Assembly (NCBI GenBank): GCA_026389845.1
Contig: JAPLHB010000193.1
Span: 1 to 36,208 of the forward strand
Direction of reading: 5' to 3'
Origin: Chloroflexota bacterium
GTDB lineage: Bacteria; Chloroflexota; Anaerolineae; CG2-30-64-16
DNA: 36,208 nt
Shown in pieces: positions 14,179 through 21,273 of this stretch. Every line of letters starts with the position of its first letter. Position 1 is the stretch's first letter. The notes beneath the pieces were generated by a model, which saw only the letters and a list, made by a program, of their open reading frames with translations, ran no database searches and was not told the origin of the DNA. Made by a program: the position numbers and the translations under genes.

Positions 14179-14210
14179 GGATACCGCTGGTGAATTGGTC
14201 AGCGGTATCC
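14179..14210. promoter_or_regulatory. Perfect 11-bp inverted repeat upstream of the exosortase promoter
   Basis: GGATACCGCTG (14179-14189) and CAGCGGTATCC (14200-14210) are exact complements separated by 10 bp. They lie 34 bp before the -35 element. A smaller hairpin, GCACC-CT-GGTGC, follows at 14221-14232. Centre-to-centre spacing suits an activator or repressor site, but a terminator remnant is also possible. Confidence 0.4.
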
Positions 14211-14243
14211 GAATTAAGGCGCACCCTGGTGCAAAAAAGGGTA

Positions 14244-14272
14244 TTGACATGTCGCGGTGTCGGTGCTATACT
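14244..14272 (+). promoter_or_regulatory. Sigma-70-type promoter for the exosortase island
   Basis: TTGACA (14244-14249), a 17-bp spacer and TATACT (14267-14272), 38 bp upstream of the exosortase ATG. It gives the island its own transcription start. Confidence 0.85.
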
Positions 14273-14310
14273 GATTTGCAGGAAATTCTCCTTCATAGTG
14301 TGGAGGCTCG

Positions 14311-15150
14311 ATGTTGAGGCCGCAGGCTCTTCGTTCCCTCGTCTGGCCGCTGGCGACGACCCTCGTCACGGCGCTCCTCTACGCGCCGACCTGGCGCTGG
14401 CTGGTCGTGCGCTGGTGGTACGATCCTAACTACGGGCACGCCTTCCTGGTTCTGCCGGTGGCGCTGGGCCTCGTGTGGCTGCAGCGCAAGAGCCTGGCAG
14501 CAACGCCGCGCCAGCCGAGCTATGCCGGACTGGCGCTCGTGGCCGTGGCCGTGGCAGTTCATGTGCTCGCCCTGGCTCGAGACAACGCTCTCCTCTCGGC
14601 GTTCACTCTCCCCTTCACCGCGGCCGGGCTGATCTGGTTCCTCTACGGCCCGGCGCTGCTCAAGAAGCTCTGGTTCCCCCTGGCTTTTCTGCTGTTCATG
14701 CTGCCCTTTCCCTGGGGTGAAGGGGTAGATGCCCGGCTTCAGGCCATCACCACGCGGCTGGCAGGCGGGCTGTTGGGACTGCTGGGCGTGAAGGCCTACG
14801 TGTTGGGCGCGCAGATCACCCTCGCCGGCTCGACCTTCGAGGTGGGCGCGGCGTGCAGTGGGTTCCGCTCCACCATGGCCCTGCTGACCGTTGGGACGGT
14901 CACGGCCTACCTGCTGAGCGGGCCGGCCTGGGCGCGGGTGCTTCTGGTGCTGGCGATCGTGCCCATCGCGCTGGCGAGCAACTTGGTGCGCATCGTGTCG
15001 CTGCTGCTGGTCGCGCTGCGGTTCGGCACGCGCGTGGCGATGGACTATTACCACTGGGCCGCCGGCATGGTGCTCTTCTTGTGCGCCATGCTGCTGTTCT
15101 TGGGGTTGGCCCGGCTGCTTGGATGTGTGCGCCCGGCGAGCGCAGCTTGA
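14311..15150 (+). CDS. Exosortase (archaeosortase/exosortase family transpeptidase)
   Basis: 279 aa, highly hydrophobic with about eight membrane segments. The catalytic residues of the family are visible: Cys182 in G-A-A-C-S-G-F-R-S, Arg227 in A-S-N-L-V-R-I, and His248 in Y-Y-H-W-A-A-G-M. The family cleaves C-terminal PEP-CTERM signals of secreted proteins in the cell membrane and probably transfers them to a surface acceptor. Three proteins with such tails follow directly. GGAGG precedes ATG 14311. The C-terminal membrane segment (15055-15150) has a diverged second copy at 15557-15652. It is shorter than exosortases that carry EpsI as a fused C-terminal domain; here EpsI is encoded separately at 17474. 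Confidence 0.92.
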   Translation: MLRPQALRSLVWPLATTLVTALLYAPTWRWLVVRWWYDPNYGHAFLVLPVALGLVWLQRKSLAATPRQPSYAGLALVAVAVAVHVLALARDNALLSAFTLPFTAAGLIWFLYGPALLKKLWFPLAFLLFMLPFPWGEGVDARLQAITTRLAGGLLGLLGVKAYVLGAQITLAGSTFEVGAACSGFRSTMALLTVGTVTAYLLSGPAWARVLLVLAIVPIALASNLVRIVSLLLVALRFGTRVAMDYYHWAAGMVLFLCAMLLFLGLARLLGCVRPASAA

Positions 15151-15291
15151 CGGTAAGTGTCCGTGAATGAATCCCGCAGTTTGCGCATCTACCGGTGTGG
15201 TCTTGAAAGGGGGGTGGTGGATGAGGAGAAATCGCAGCATTTGAGCTGTCTATGCCGGAATCGAAGTCGCGCTTGCTCCAGGAGGTGAGAA

Positions 15292-15652
15292 ATGCGAAGC
15301 CCAGCCATTCGTGTTTTGTTGATGATCGTCTTGTTTGTCGCGACGTGGGTCGGCGGCTTGCGGCCCGCCAGCGCAGACTCGGCTTGCGCCCGCAAGTGCG
15401 TCGGAGGACTGTAGCTGTACGCCCGCCAGTCTGAGCGGCTGCCAAACAATAGAGGGCCGGGCCGCCAACTGCTACTCCTGTTCAGTGAACTTCGAATTGG
15501 TCTCATGGGAGCCGTTCGGCTGCAACGAGGCAGCGGGGGACCCTGTCTGGGTCAATTGGGCCGCCGGCATGGTGATGTTTCTGTGTGCAGTTGGGTTGTT
15601 TCTGGCAGTGGCTAGGTTGTGCGGATGTACGCGTGCAGCAGCGAGCGTTTAG
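15292..15652 (+). pseudogene. Frameshifted Cys-rich secreted protein gene with an exosortase-like tail
   Basis: GGAGGTGAGAA precedes ATG 15292, which starts a clear signal peptide (hydrophobic core about residues 6-23, A-S-A cleavage region near 26-28) but stops at TAG 15412 after 40 residues. One frame over, without a stop, the sequence continues as a Cys-rich segment with C-S-C-x7-C and C-Y-S-C-S. This matches the C-A-C and C-Y-T-C-S module of the next gene's product. It ends not in a PEP-CTERM tail but in W-A-A-G-M-V-M-F-L-C, a copy of the exosortase C-terminal helix. A single indel near 15395-15412 would restore one reading frame of about 120 aa. Confidence 0.65.
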
Positions 15653-15703
15653 TTGGCAGTTGACCGGTTTCGTTTGCTCGACCACGGAAAGGAGAAATCC
15701 GAA

Positions 15704-16342
15704 ATGAACCGACCCAAGAAGCTCTCCCCATTGCAGCGCATGGACGCCCGAAGACCGACAGATGGCCTGAAAACAGTCGGCCGCTTGCCGGCTCTGGTGG
15801 GCATACTGCTCGTCCTCCTCCTCGTGGCCAGTCTATTAGTGTTTGTTGCCGGCCCTGCTGCGGCGTTACCCATCGCCGCTGTGCCAGCCCAGGTTGTCAC
15901 TGTGACTCCGACGCCGGACTGCGCATGCGCAAGCTCCGGCACGTTCTGCCCAGCACGGGAAGGATATGAGAGCTGTTACACTTGCTCTGATTGGGTTTCG
16001 GGGCAGGTCACCAAGATTCCTGCGGACTGCAATCTGTCCGGCGAAGAGACAAGGCTGAAGAGTTGCAGTGCGACTGAGAACCTCGTGACGGTGAAAGACT
16101 ACACCTGGACCTGTGCGTACAGGCAACTGAACACCACCGGATGCTGCAAATATATTAACGGGACCTGCTCTAATGGCGTCACCTCCAAGACATGCCGCTC
16201 GGACACGCTTTTCAAGGGGTGGTCGGCAGGCCCTTGCCCGCCGCCGCCGGACTGCATCCCTGAGCCGGCGACCATCCTGCTGGCAGTTGGCGGATTTGCG
16301 GTTGCAGGCAGATATCTGCGACGACGCCGAGCGGCGCGGTAG
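15704..16342 (+). CDS. Cys-rich secreted protein with PEP-CTERM sorting signal
   Basis: 212 aa, with GGAAAGGAG upstream of ATG 15704. Domains: an N-terminal basic region; a long hydrophobic signal segment (about residues 29-52); a mature region of about 130 residues holding 14 cysteines, including a C-A-C and C-Y-T-C-S module; and a C-terminal sorting signal of I-P-E-P-A-T-I, a hydrophobic helix and R-R-R-R-A-A-R. The PEP motif, helix and basic end form the canonical exosortase substrate signal. The even number of cysteines suggests a disulfide-bonded surface protein. I recognise no enzymatic domain. Confidence 0.88.
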   Translation: MNRPKKLSPLQRMDARRPTDGLKTVGRLPALVGILLVLLLVASLLVFVAGPAAALPIAAVPAQVVTVTPTPDCACASSGTFCPAREGYESCYTCSDWVSGQVTKIPADCNLSGEETRLKSCSATENLVTVKDYTWTCAYRQLNTTGCCKYINGTCSNGVTSKTCRSDTLFKGWSAGPCPPPPDCIPEPATILLAVGGFAVAGRYLRRRRAAR

Positions 16343-17399
16343 CACACGAGAGGAGGTGATTCCTGGCTTGAAGTTTTCCGCGATGGGGTGACGTTTGTAG
16401 TTGGGCATAAGGAGGTGCTCCATGAAGAAAGGTGCTGGATCTATGAGCCGTACATTTCGGGCGCTCATTTTGATCGTCGCGTTGGCGATGTTCGTTGGAT
16501 TGTTCTCTGGATCGGGAACCGCCAGGGCAGAAGGAGATGACGTGACCTGCCTGGATGGCGTGGCTTGCTTGCGCGTACCGTGCACCACCGACTGCTACAG
16601 GGGATGCTCTGTTGCACAGGATGCCTGTCTTGCCACGGCCAAAACGAGCCTCGAAGCATGTCTGAAAGAAGCCGGGGACAGCGCGTTGAAGATCAATGCC
16701 TGCCAAAAAGACGATGCTGCGAGAAAGATCGCCTGTACGACTGGGAACGATACCTGTTCGACAGGTTGCCTCACTCAGTGCCAGGGAACTTGTGATCCAG
16801 ACCAGGTCTGTGATAAAGGCTGGTGTGTCCCCGAGCCAGCGACCATCCTGCTGGCAGTCGGCGGGTTTGCGTTGGCAGGCAGATACCTGCGACGGCGCCG
16901 AGCGGCGCGGTAGCACACGAGAGGAGGTGATTCCTGGCTTGAAGTTTTCCGCGATGGGGTGACGTTTGTAGTTGGGCATAAGGAGGTGCTCCATGAAGAA
17001 AGGTGCTGGATCTATGAGCCGTGCATTTCGGGCGCTCATCTTGATCGTCGCGTTGGCGATGTTCGTTGGATTGTTCTCTGGATCGGGAACCGCCAGGGCA
17101 GAAGGAGATGACGTGACCTGCCTGGATGGCGTGGCCTGCACGCGCCTACCGTGCGCCACCGACTGCTACCGGGCAATCTCTGCTGCACAGAATGCCTGTC
17201 TTGCCACGGCTAAAACGACACTCGAAGCATGTCTGAAAGAAGCCGGAGACAGCCCGTCGAAGATCAATGCCTGCAACAAAGACGATGCTGCGAGGAAGCT
17301 CGTCTGTACGACTGCGTTCGATAACGGCAGGCTGGATTGCATCACTCAGTGCGAGGGAGATTGTGATCCGGGCCAGGTCTGTGATAAAGGCTGGTGTGT
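16257..17399 (+). repeat. Tandem duplication (571-bp period) of the PEP-CTERM tail, spacer and next gene
   Basis: Sequence from the PEP-CTERM tail through the intergenic stretch to the following signal peptide recurs with a 571-bp offset (16257 onward against 16828 onward). The 75-80 bp spacer, with AGAGGAGGTGATTCCTGGC and AAGGAGGTGCTCC, is identical in both copies. Coding parts between differ by scattered substitutions concentrated in the Cys-rich middle. Confidence 0.85.
16422..16913 (+). CDS. Cys-rich secreted protein with PEP-CTERM sorting signal, duplicate A
   Basis: 163 aa from ATG 16422, which has AAGGAGG 5-8 nt upstream; an upstream TTG is in frame but less likely. A signal peptide (about residues 10-34, ending A-R-A-E) leads into a mature part of about 100 residues with 15 cysteines, several with 6-9 residue spacing (A-C-L-A-T-A-K, E-A-C-L-K-E, N-A-C-Q-K). 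The end is C-V-P-E-P-A-T-I-L-L followed by a helix and R-R-R-R-A-A-R. The middle resembles helical Cys-repeat proteins, but no named family is recognised. Almost identical to the next gene at both ends. Confidence 0.88.
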   Translation: MKKGAGSMSRTFRALILIVALAMFVGLFSGSGTARAEGDDVTCLDGVACLRVPCTTDCYRGCSVAQDACLATAKTSLEACLKEAGDSALKINACQKDDAARKIACTTGNDTCSTGCLTQCQGTCDPDQVCDKGWCVPEPATILLAVGGFALAGRYLRRRRAAR

Positions 17400-17490
17400 T
17401 CCCGAGCCGGGCACCATTTTCCTGGCGGTGAGTGGGCTGGGTGTTGCCGGCTTCTACTTGAGGCGGTGGCGGCTTGTGCGACCCCGCTGA
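16993..17490 (+). CDS. Cys-rich secreted protein with PEP-CTERM-like tail, duplicate B
   Basis: 165 aa, start ATG 16993 with the same AAGGAGG as duplicate A. The signal peptide is almost unchanged; the Cys-rich region keeps 13 cysteines, with losses and changes such as Y-R-A-I-S for Y-R-G-C-S and a rewritten segment before the tail. The sorting signal is V-P-E-P-G-T-I-F-L-A with a diverged helix and a basic end, different from the tail shared by the other two proteins. The stop overlaps the start region of the EpsI-like gene. Divergence in the middle and tail suggests either relaxed constraint or diversification after duplication. Confidence 0.85.
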   Translation: MKKGAGSMSRAFRALILIVALAMFVGLFSGSGTARAEGDDVTCLDGVACTRLPCATDCYRAISAAQNACLATAKTTLEACLKEAGDSPSKINACNKDDAARKLVCTTAFDNGRLDCITQCEGDCDPGQVCDKGWCVPEPGTIFLAVSGLGVAGFYLRRWRLVRPR

Positions 17491-19510
17491 ACCGACTGAT
17501 CGCGACGACTGGCCTGCGAGTCTTGTCATGACAGTCCCGCAGATCGCGGGTGACGCCGGGGGGGATGAACACCGTAACGTGCCAGGCACGCCACACGTGC
17601 CTGGCACGTTGGGGTCAGATTCCCGCGCTTCATTCTTCTCGCGCCGCTTCATCGCGGCCAATCTCGTGCTCCTGGCGGCGGTCGCGCTGGTCATCGGCCT
17701 GGTCGGGCCGAGGTGGGGATCCCGGCCCGATGCCGTCGCGGGGCCGGCACGTGCTACGACGCTGTTGGAGCTTGTGACGGCGCTGCCGGATGCGGTGGGG
17801 CAGTGGCGCGGCTTCCAGGGGGATTTCAGCCAGACCGTCGCCGACGTCCTCCGCTACGATTGGAGCGCTGCGCGCACCTACCTGCGCGGCAGCGAGGCGA
17901 TCTCCCTCTACGTCTTTCGTTCACGCGACGAAAAGGCATTTCTGCTGCGGGCGCACACGCCGCCTGTCTGCGCGCTCACCCAGGGGTGGCAGAATGTCGT
18001 CGTCGAGCCGGAGCAGATCACGGTGGCCGGCGCGACGGTGGCCAGCCAGCGCATGGTGGCCGAGAAGGATGGCGTCCGCCGCGTGACCTTCTATTGGGAG
18101 TTTGAGGGACAGCACGTGGACGGACGGGGGAGGCAGGTCGCTGACACCTTCACGGTCCAGGCGAACATGCTCGTCCGCACGAACGTTGAGGCCGCGGCGC
18201 AGACGATGCGGGAATTCCTGGCCGAAATGCGGCCGAGCAGCGAGGGCGTGTTGGTGGCCCAGAAGCCCGGCGGGGCAGGCGCCGGGGAGGGCGTGGGCCG
18301 TCTGCTGACGCTCGACCTGACCAGCCGCGCGCTCAGGCCAGGCGCGACCCTGGAGGCCGTCAGCCTGTGGAATCTGCCGGCGGCGGGCTACGTCGTGGCG
18401 CAGCTTGTGACCGCGGATGATGTGGTCTGGGCGGAGCAGCGGTCGGCCGTCGAGGGCAACAGCCGCGACCAAACCATCCATTTCGCGCTGGCCGTGCCGG
18501 CCGCCGTGCCGGTTGGGCGTTACGACCTGAAGCTCACGCTGCGCGCCGGCCCCGACAGCGCGCCTCAGCCTTTCTTGAACCCGGAAGGCAACCTCGCGGG
18601 CGAGACGCTGGAGCCGTTTGTTGTCAAGCCTGTCCGGCTGCTCAGTAGCCCTGACCTCCCCTGTGCCAACGCGCCAGCCGCATCTTTCGGCGCCGAACTC
18701 GCGCTGTTATGCCACCAGGCTCTCGCCTCGATCCAGGCTGGGCAGACTCTCACGCTGACGCTCTACTGGCAGGCGCAACTTCAGCCGCAACATGACTACG
18801 TCGGGTTCGTGCGCCTCCGTGACACCGCGGGCCGGATCGTCGTTGAGCAGAACGGCGAGCCGCTCAACGGCGCTTACTCGACATCCGCCTGGGAGCGCGG
18901 CGAGATCGTCGAGGACGTGCGTGCCTTGCGCACCAAGAGCCTGGCGCCAGGGCTGTATCAGCTCGAAGTGGGGATCTTTAGCTTCTGGGACATGCGCGGC
19001 CAGGCAGTGCAGGTGGGCCAGCAGAGCCTGAACGATTTTCGGCTGACGCTCGGCACGCTGGTCGTGAAGCCCTCACCGCCGCCGGATGTCTCCGCGCTTC
19101 CGGCCGAGCGCCGCGTAAACGCAGATCTCGGGGGGCGAATCGCCCTCTTGGGCTACGATCTGTCATGGCCGTCAGCAGGCCGCGCCTTGACCGTGACGCT
19201 CTACTGGCAGGCGACCTCAGCGCTGGACACCGATTATACTGTCTTCGTGCACCTGCTGGACCAGGCCGGCCAGATCGCGGCGCAGCACGACGGGTGGCCA
19301 CTGGCGGGCCGCTATCCGACATCGGCGTGGGACCAGGGTGAGATCGTCGCTGACGCCCACACGCTCGACACGAGCGGCCTCGCGTCGGGGGCCTACCAGG
19401 TCGCCGTTGGCATGTATGATCTGGCCACCCTGCAACGATTGCCAATCACCGTAGACGGTCGGCGTGTGCCCGAAGATCGATTATTCCTGCTAGAATTCAC
19501 CCTGCCGTAA
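17474..19510 (+). CDS. EpsI-like exosortase-associated protein fused to C-terminal beta-sandwich-type repeats
   Basis: About 660-678 aa. A membrane segment (about 59-79) is followed by an EpsI/DUF3485-type domain (about 98-255) with V-G-Q-W, R-x-Y-x-x-x-x-G and H-T-P-P-V-C-A-L-T-Q-G-W, the hallmark H-x-P-x-x-C region. Two related repeats come later (about 415-515 and 565-670), each with L-T-x-T-L-Y-W-Q-A, a D-Y-x-x-F-V-x-L segment, S-A-W-x-x-G-E-I-V and G-x-Y-Q-x-x-V-G. Such repeats occur in Chloroflexi membrane proteins. EpsI partners work with exosortases, so this likely completes the sorting machinery. The start is uncertain: TTG 17474 overlaps the previous stop; ATG 17528 is an alternative. 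A palindrome at 17576-17610 is translated near the N-terminus. Confidence 0.75.
   Translation: MCDPAEPTDRDDWPASLVMTVPQIAGDAGGDEHRNVPGTPHVPGTLGSDSRASFFSRRFIAANLVLLAAVALVIGLVGPRWGSRPDAVAGPARATTLLELVTALPDAVGQWRGFQGDFSQTVADVLRYDWSAARTYLRGSEAISLYVFRSRDEKAFLLRAHTPPVCALTQGWQNVVVEPEQITVAGATVASQRMVAEKDGVRRVTFYWEFEGQHVDGRGRQVADTFTVQANMLVRTNVEAAAQTMREFLAEMRPSSEGVLVAQKPGGAGAGEGVGRLLTLDLTSRALRPGATLEAVSLWNLPAAGYVVAQLVTADDVVWAEQRSAVEGNSRDQTIHFALAVPAAVPVGRYDLKLTLRAGPDSAPQPFLNPEGNLAGETLEPFVVKPVRLLSSPDLPCANAPAASFGAELALLCHQALASIQAGQTLTLTLYWQAQLQPQHDYVGFVRLRDTAGRIVVEQNGEPLNGAYSTSAWERGEIVEDVRALRTKSLAPGLYQLEVGIFSFWDMRGQAVQVGQQSLNDFRLTLGTLVVKPSPPPDVSALPAERRVNADLGGRIALLGYDLSWPSAGRALTVTLYWQATSALDTDYTVFVHLLDQAGQIAAQHDGWPLAGRYPTSAWDQGEIVADAHTLDTSGLASGAYQVAVGMYDLATLQRLPITVDGRRVPEDRLFLLEFTLP
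17576..17610. repeat. Perfect 15-bp palindrome AACGTGCCAGGCACG/complement
   Basis: AACGTGCCAGGCACG (17576-17590), loop CCACA, and its exact complement (17596-17610). It lies before the membrane segment of the EpsI-like protein. If translation begins upstream it encodes a V-P-G-T-P-H-V-P-G-T stretch; if translation begins after it, it is a leader hairpin. Confidence 0.8.
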
Positions 19511-19553
19511 CCGCGACCGGCCCGAAGCGTATCCCGCCGCCGCAATTTCCCCA

Positions 19554-19736
19554 AAATATCTGACGCTGTGGAACGATGACGTGCTGGCCGCGTTCCCGCC
19601 CGGCAAGACGCCGCCGGTGGAGGAAGTGACGCTCCGCACCGAGCGGGACATGGAACCCAACCTGCGCGAGCCGCTGAGCGAGGGGTGGAAGCCGGTCTAC
19701 GCCCTGCCGCGGATCGGGCAGGGAACCGAGGTTTGA
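19554..19736 (+). pseudogene. Detached second copy of the 3' end of the iolN-like gene
   Basis: 183 bp align without gaps to 13940-14122, with about 14 differences (92% identity), most at third codon positions, and both end in a stop codon (TGA here, TAG there). It encodes the same 60-residue tail, K-Y-L-T-L-W-N-D-D to G-Q-G-T-E-V, with no upstream coding part. Between the EpsI-like stop (19510) and this copy lie only 43 bp. It marks the right edge of the exosortase island. Confidence 0.9.
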
Positions 19737-19740
19737 TCTG

Positions 19741-19803
19741 ACCGTTGACCGACGACCGTTGACCGCACACTGTCGTCGGTCGGCCGTCGTCGGTCCTCGG
19801 TCC
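19741..19803. repeat. Inverted repeat of GACCGTTGACC/GGTC units
   Basis: ACCGTTGACCGACGACCGTTG is followed by GTCGTCGGTCGGCCGTCGTC, forming an imperfect hairpin directly after the iolN-tail copy and before the HEAT-like gene. It is the same type of gene-junction element as elsewhere in the window, with a different unit. Confidence 0.75.
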
Positions 19804-19816
19804 AGGGAGCATGCCC

Positions 19817-20446
19817 ATGTCAGTCCTGAACCGGATCGCTTTTTTTCAGGGTCGGCGAGACGAAGTTCCGAACCAGGCGCTTGCCAGGGAATTGGCGGCG
19901 GCGCGGGATGCGCAGGGCATCCGCGAGATCGCTGATAACCTCTGGCATCGCGACAGCAACATCCGGAGCGACTGCCTGAAGGTGCTGTACGAGGCTGGCT
20001 ATCTGGCCCCCGATTTGATCGCCGACTACGTAACAGACTTTCTGAGGCTGCTCAAAGACAAGAACAACCGGATGGTGTGGGGCGGCATGATCGCGCTCTC
20101 CACGATCGCGCAGATCAAGGCGCAAGAGATCGCCGAGCATTTCGACGACATCACGCGGGTGATGGCAGCCGGTTCCGTGATCACGGTGGATGCCGGGGTG
20201 GGCGCGCTCGCGATGGCGGCATCCACCGGCGACGAGCGCAGGGCAAAGCTCCTCCCATACCTGCTGAATCACCTGTCAGCCTGCCGGCCTGGGGATGTCC
20301 CGCGCCATGCGGAGAAGATCCTCGTGGCGGTGGATGCTGAGACCCGGCAGCCTTTCGTCGCGGTGTTGGAAAAACGGATGGCCGGCTTGTCTGACGCACA
20401 ACTGGTGAGAGTGCGGAAGGTTATGCGCGAAGCGCAAACGCGGTAA
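19817..20446 (+). CDS. HEAT/ARM-like helical repeat protein, function unknown
   Basis: 209 aa, start ATG 19817 with GGGAG 7 nt upstream (ATG 19811 is too close to that site). The sequence is mostly amphipathic helix pairs with the feel of HEAT repeats (I-R-S-D-C-L-K-V-L-Y-E, M-V-W-G-G-M-I-A-L-S, a long V-D-A-G-V-G-A-L-A-M-A segment). No signal peptide, membrane segment or catalytic motif is seen. It ends 4 bp before the IolO-like gene, so the two are probably co-translated. A scaffold role is only a guess. Confidence 0.7.
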   Translation: MSVLNRIAFFQGRRDEVPNQALARELAAARDAQGIREIADNLWHRDSNIRSDCLKVLYEAGYLAPDLIADYVTDFLRLLKDKNNRMVWGGMIALSTIAQIKAQEIAEHFDDITRVMAAGSVITVDAGVGALAMAASTGDERRAKLLPYLLNHLSACRPGDVPRHAEKILVAVDAETRQPFVAVLEKRMAGLSDAQLVRVRKVMREAQTR

Positions 20447-20450
20447 CAGC

Positions 20451-21263
20451 ATGAAACTCAGCATCGTTCTTTCTACCCACGCCGCCCAATTCGCGGCGGC
20501 CACCTTCAAAGGGGATTTCGCGGCCAACGTCGCCAAGATCGCCGCGCTGGGCTACGACGGGGTTGAGTTGGCGATTCGCGACCCGCGGCTGGTGAACGCG
20601 GACGATCTGGCGCGGGTAATCGCGGCGTATGGCCTGGTCGTGCCGGCCATCGGCACCGGGCAGGCGTGGGGCGAAGAGGGGCTGTCCTTCACCAGCGCCG
20701 ACCCGGCCATCCGCCGTGCGGCCATCGAGCGCATCAAGAGCCACATTCCGCTGGCGGCCCGGCTGAACGCGGTGGTGATCCTGGGTTTGATCCGGGGCAT
20801 CACGCCGAAGGGGCAGAAGCCCGAACAGTCCATGACGTATCTCGTGGAGGCGCTCCAGGAGTGTTCCGCGGCGGCTGCGCCGGCCGGCGTGCGCTACGCG
20901 CTTGAACCGCTGAACCGTTACGAGACCGATCTGATCCACACGGTTGCCGATGGGCTGGATCTCATCGCTCGGGTTGGCGCCGACAACTTCGGCCTGTTGC
21001 TGGACACCTTCCACATGAACATCGAGGAGCCGTCCGTCGAGGGCAGCATCCGCCAGGCCGCCGGGCGCACGTTTCACTTCCACGTCGCCGACTCCAACCG
21101 TTGGCATCCGGGCGCGGGCCATCTGGACTTTCGGGCTATCCTGGATACGCTGTTCACTGCCGGCTTTAGCGGCTTCGTTTCCGGCGAGTTCCTGCCCCAG
21201 CCCGACGCCGACACCGCGGCGCAGCGGGCAATCGGACACTTGCGATCTCTCGCCATTCGTTAA
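20451..21263 (+). CDS. iolO: Sugar epimerase/isomerase of the xylose-isomerase-like TIM-barrel fold, resembling IolO
   Basis: 270 aa. The pattern closely follows, from memory, Thermotoga maritima TM0416 (IolO, 5-keto-L-gluconate epimerase): M-K-L-S-I-V-L-S-T, F-K-G-D, A-I-G-T-G-Q-A, E-P-L-N-R-Y-E-T-D, L-D-T-F-H-M-N-I-E-E, and F-H-V-A-D-S-N-R-W-x-P-G-x-G-H-x-D-F-R. Glu, Asp, His and Glu at these motifs form the metal site. The length matches. It would convert the IolN product to D-tagaturonate. Only 4 bp separate it from the HEAT-like gene. The other pathway steps (dehydrogenases IolG and IolM) are not in the window. Confidence 0.8.
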   Translation: MKLSIVLSTHAAQFAAATFKGDFAANVAKIAALGYDGVELAIRDPRLVNADDLARVIAAYGLVVPAIGTGQAWGEEGLSFTSADPAIRRAAIERIKSHIPLAARLNAVVILGLIRGITPKGQKPEQSMTYLVEALQECSAAAAPAGVRYALEPLNRYETDLIHTVADGLDLIARVGADNFGLLLDTFHMNIEEPSVEGSIRQAAGRTFHFHVADSNRWHPGAGHLDFRAILDTLFTAGFSGFVSGEFLPQPDADTAAQRAIGHLRSLAIR

Positions 21264-21273
21264 GAAGATTTCG

